NCBI RefSeq assembly: GCF_003287895.1
Contig: NZ_CP030280.1
Span: 2,239,501 to 2,303,500, forward strand
Reading direction: 5' to 3'
DNA from: Blautia argi
Lineage (GTDB): Bacteria > Bacillota > Clostridia > Lachnospirales > Lachnospiraceae
Length of the DNA: 64,000 nt
The notes beneath the pieces are model-generated. The model made no database searches and was not told the origin of the DNA. It saw only the letters and a program-made list of their open reading frames with translations. Below, piece by piece: positions 62,868 to 64,000 of the stretch (its first letter is position 1; the number at the start of each line of letters is the position of its first letter). The position numbers were made by a program, and so were the translations under genes.

Positions 62868-64000
62868 TTATTGATACATTTTTTGTATGATACTGCCTAA
62901 AATTTTGTATATTTTTTTCGTAGAAGAAATACAAAGCCGTTCCTCAGGAGAATGCAGACCCAAACAGTCCGGTCCTATGGAAATTGCATCAAGCTCTGGC
63001 TTTGTTTCAAAAAAACAGCCGCACTCCAGCCCTCCGTGTACACAGAGAACCTCTGGTATACCGTTATTCTCTTTTTGGAAAATTTCTATTGCCTTCTCTC
63101 TCAATACAGACTCCGGTCGATATTCCCAGCTTGGATAAACCGAATGGATTCTGCAGATTCCTCCCAGCTGTTCTGCCAGCCTGCCTATCAGCGCTGCAAG
63201 ATAATCTCTCGCGGAATTGCGGGCAGCTCTGATTTCATATACGACTTTCGCTTCCCCTTTTTCCAGATAAACCTCTCCCATATTGTCAGAACTGCTGACC
63301 AGATGCGGCATATCGCTGTTCATCTCAAAAATTCCGTCCGGGGAAAACAGCAATAAATCCAGCACCTTTTCCCCGTCATAGACGCTTTGTACGTTTCCCT
63401 CATAAGGAGAAAAAGCAAAACTCAGCTTTTCCCCTGCGCTTAAATATTCTTCTCGGATATCCTCTAAAACACGTTCCACTTTTCTTTCTGCTGCTTTTGC
63501 ATCTTCTCCGGGAAAAGCAAGTACACATTCCGCCTCTCTCGCTATGGCAAGCCGGAAGGTTCCCCCCTTTATGCTTACCAGTTTTATTTCTGTTTCTTCC
63601 CGAAGCGCCAGCAAAACTCTTGCCAGAAGTTTATTCGCATTTCCGTGTCCCATGTGAATATCTCCTCCGGAATGTCCGCCTAAAAGTCCGCCTATTTTCA
63701 GTTTATACACTTCCCAGCCTTCCTTTAAATCTTCGCCTTTCAGAGAGAGCTGCACTTCTGCCGCCTCTCCGCCGCAACTTCCGCACAAAATTTCCTGCTC
63801 TCTGGAATTATCCAGATTTATCAGATACTTCCCTTCTAAAAGTCCTGTGTCAAATCCTGCCGCCCCGGACAAATCTTCCTCTTCGGCTGTGGTAAGAAGC
63901 ACCTCCAGTACCGGATGTTTCCATTCTTCTTCCAGCGCCGCCATGGCAAGCGCCATACCGATTCCGTCGTCAGCTCCCAGCGTTGTTTCTCCTCCTGTGG
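62868..64000 (-). CDS. pepD: Aminoacyl-histidine dipeptidase PepD (Xaa-His dipeptidase), 5' end beyond the window
   Basis: The C-terminal about 377 residues of an M20-family metallopeptidase that cuts Xaa-His dipeptides such as carnosine. Reading back from the right edge, GGETTLGADDGIGMALAMAA contains a zinc-binding Asp (GADDG); the catalytic TTAEEEDLSGAAGFD, GLLGGHSGGDIHMGHGNANK and the C-terminal GLECGCFFETKPELDAISIG, GPDCLGLHSPEERL segments are PepD signatures. The frame runs off the edge with no start inside. It ends 97 bp upstream of the YfcC start, so it may supply histidine from peptides to the hut enzymes downstream. Confidence 0.93.
   Translation of the reverse strand, partial: TGGETTLGADDGIGMALAMAALEEEWKHPVLEVLLTTAEEEDLSGAAGFDTGLLEGKYLINLDNSREQEILCGSCGGEAAEVQLSLKGEDLKEGWEVYKLKIGGLLGGHSGGDIHMGHGNANKLLARVLLALREETEIKLVSIKGGTFRLAIAREAECVLAFPGEDAKAAERKVERVLEDIREEYLSAGEKLSFAFSPYEGNVQSVYDGEKVLDLLLFSPDGIFEMNSDMPHLVSSSDNMGEVYLEKGEAKVVYEIRAARNSARDYLAALIGRLAEQLGGICRIHSVYPSWEYRPESVLREKAIEIFQKENNGIPEVLCVHGGLECGCFFETKPELDAISIGPDCLGLHSPEERLCISSTKKIYKILGSIIQKMYQ

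Overview
The window looks like a chromosomal segment of a Clostridia bacterium, most likely a gut Lachnospiraceae. The reasons are strong AGGAGG-type ribosome sites, anaerobic amino-acid fermentation genes, a PPi-type phosphofructokinase, glutaminyl-tRNA synthetase and the general flavour of the proteins. Nearly every gene is on the minus strand. The plus-strand exceptions are pfp-aim24-PLD, a Na+/Ca2+ exchanger and one XRE-type regulator. I saw no rRNA, tRNA, integrase, transposase or CRISPR array.

Layout by region: (1) 0-2.1 kb, a TPP-riboswitch-controlled thiamine/precursor ABC importer. (2) 2.1-12.8 kb, housekeeping genes: a MocR/PdxR regulator, glnS, a hotdog thioesterase, truA, a repeat-rich NlpC/P60 plus 3D cell-wall hydrolase, an alanine symporter, a MATE exporter and class II aldolase. 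(3) 13.0-16.6 kb, pfp, aim24 and a phospholipase-D-family protein. (4) 16.7-17.7 kb, a scar where two DNA methyltransferase remnants are fused. (5) 17.7-20.8 kb, an ABC-F ATPase and the exchanger. (6) 20.7-27.5 kb, a kdp potassium-pump operon (small ORF-kdpF-A-B-C) ending in a KdpD with no histidine-kinase domain. (7) 27.6-33.3 kb, alaX-like, hom, a PHP phosphoesterase, an SseB-like gene, DUF2284 and a membrane-anchored unknown.

(8) 33.4-46.4 kb is a visibly AT-richer accessory island and the most interesting part. In transcription order it encodes a zinc-ribbon/TPR protein, an unknown protein, a YidD-domain membrane protein, a HerA/VirB4-like ATPase, a very acidic (I/V)PEEEE-repeat protein ending in a papain-fold toxin domain, an Imm35/YrhB-like immunity protein, an SPFH/zinc-ribbon protein, a membrane protein, a zinc-ribbon/C-type-lectin-like membrane protein and a NagZ-like hydrolase. 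A divergent XRE regulator faces a promoter region with repeated operator-like boxes. I propose a toxin-immunity system with its own ATPase-based export or assembly machinery. That function is inference.

(9) 46.5-64 kb is a continuous histidine-to-glutamate-to-pyruvate/acetate fermentation cluster. It holds an Xaa-His dipeptidase, a YfcC transporter, hutU, hutI, glutamate formiminotransferase and cyclodeaminase. These feed the methylaspartate pathway: glutamate mutase S/L/E, methylaspartate ammonia-lyase, a class I hydratase acting as mesaconase, and citramalate (citrate-type) lyase. An orphan P-loop protein sits inside the pathway genes.

A caution applies throughout. At least 14 reading frames are broken by single-base shifts, nearly all one extra base in a short homopolymer. 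The affected genes include essential-looking ones (kdpA, kdpB twice, pfp, methylaspartate ammonia-lyase, the HerA ATPase three times). Such a uniform pattern suggests consensus sequencing errors rather than real pseudogenes, so I give full-length gene spans and mark each shift.
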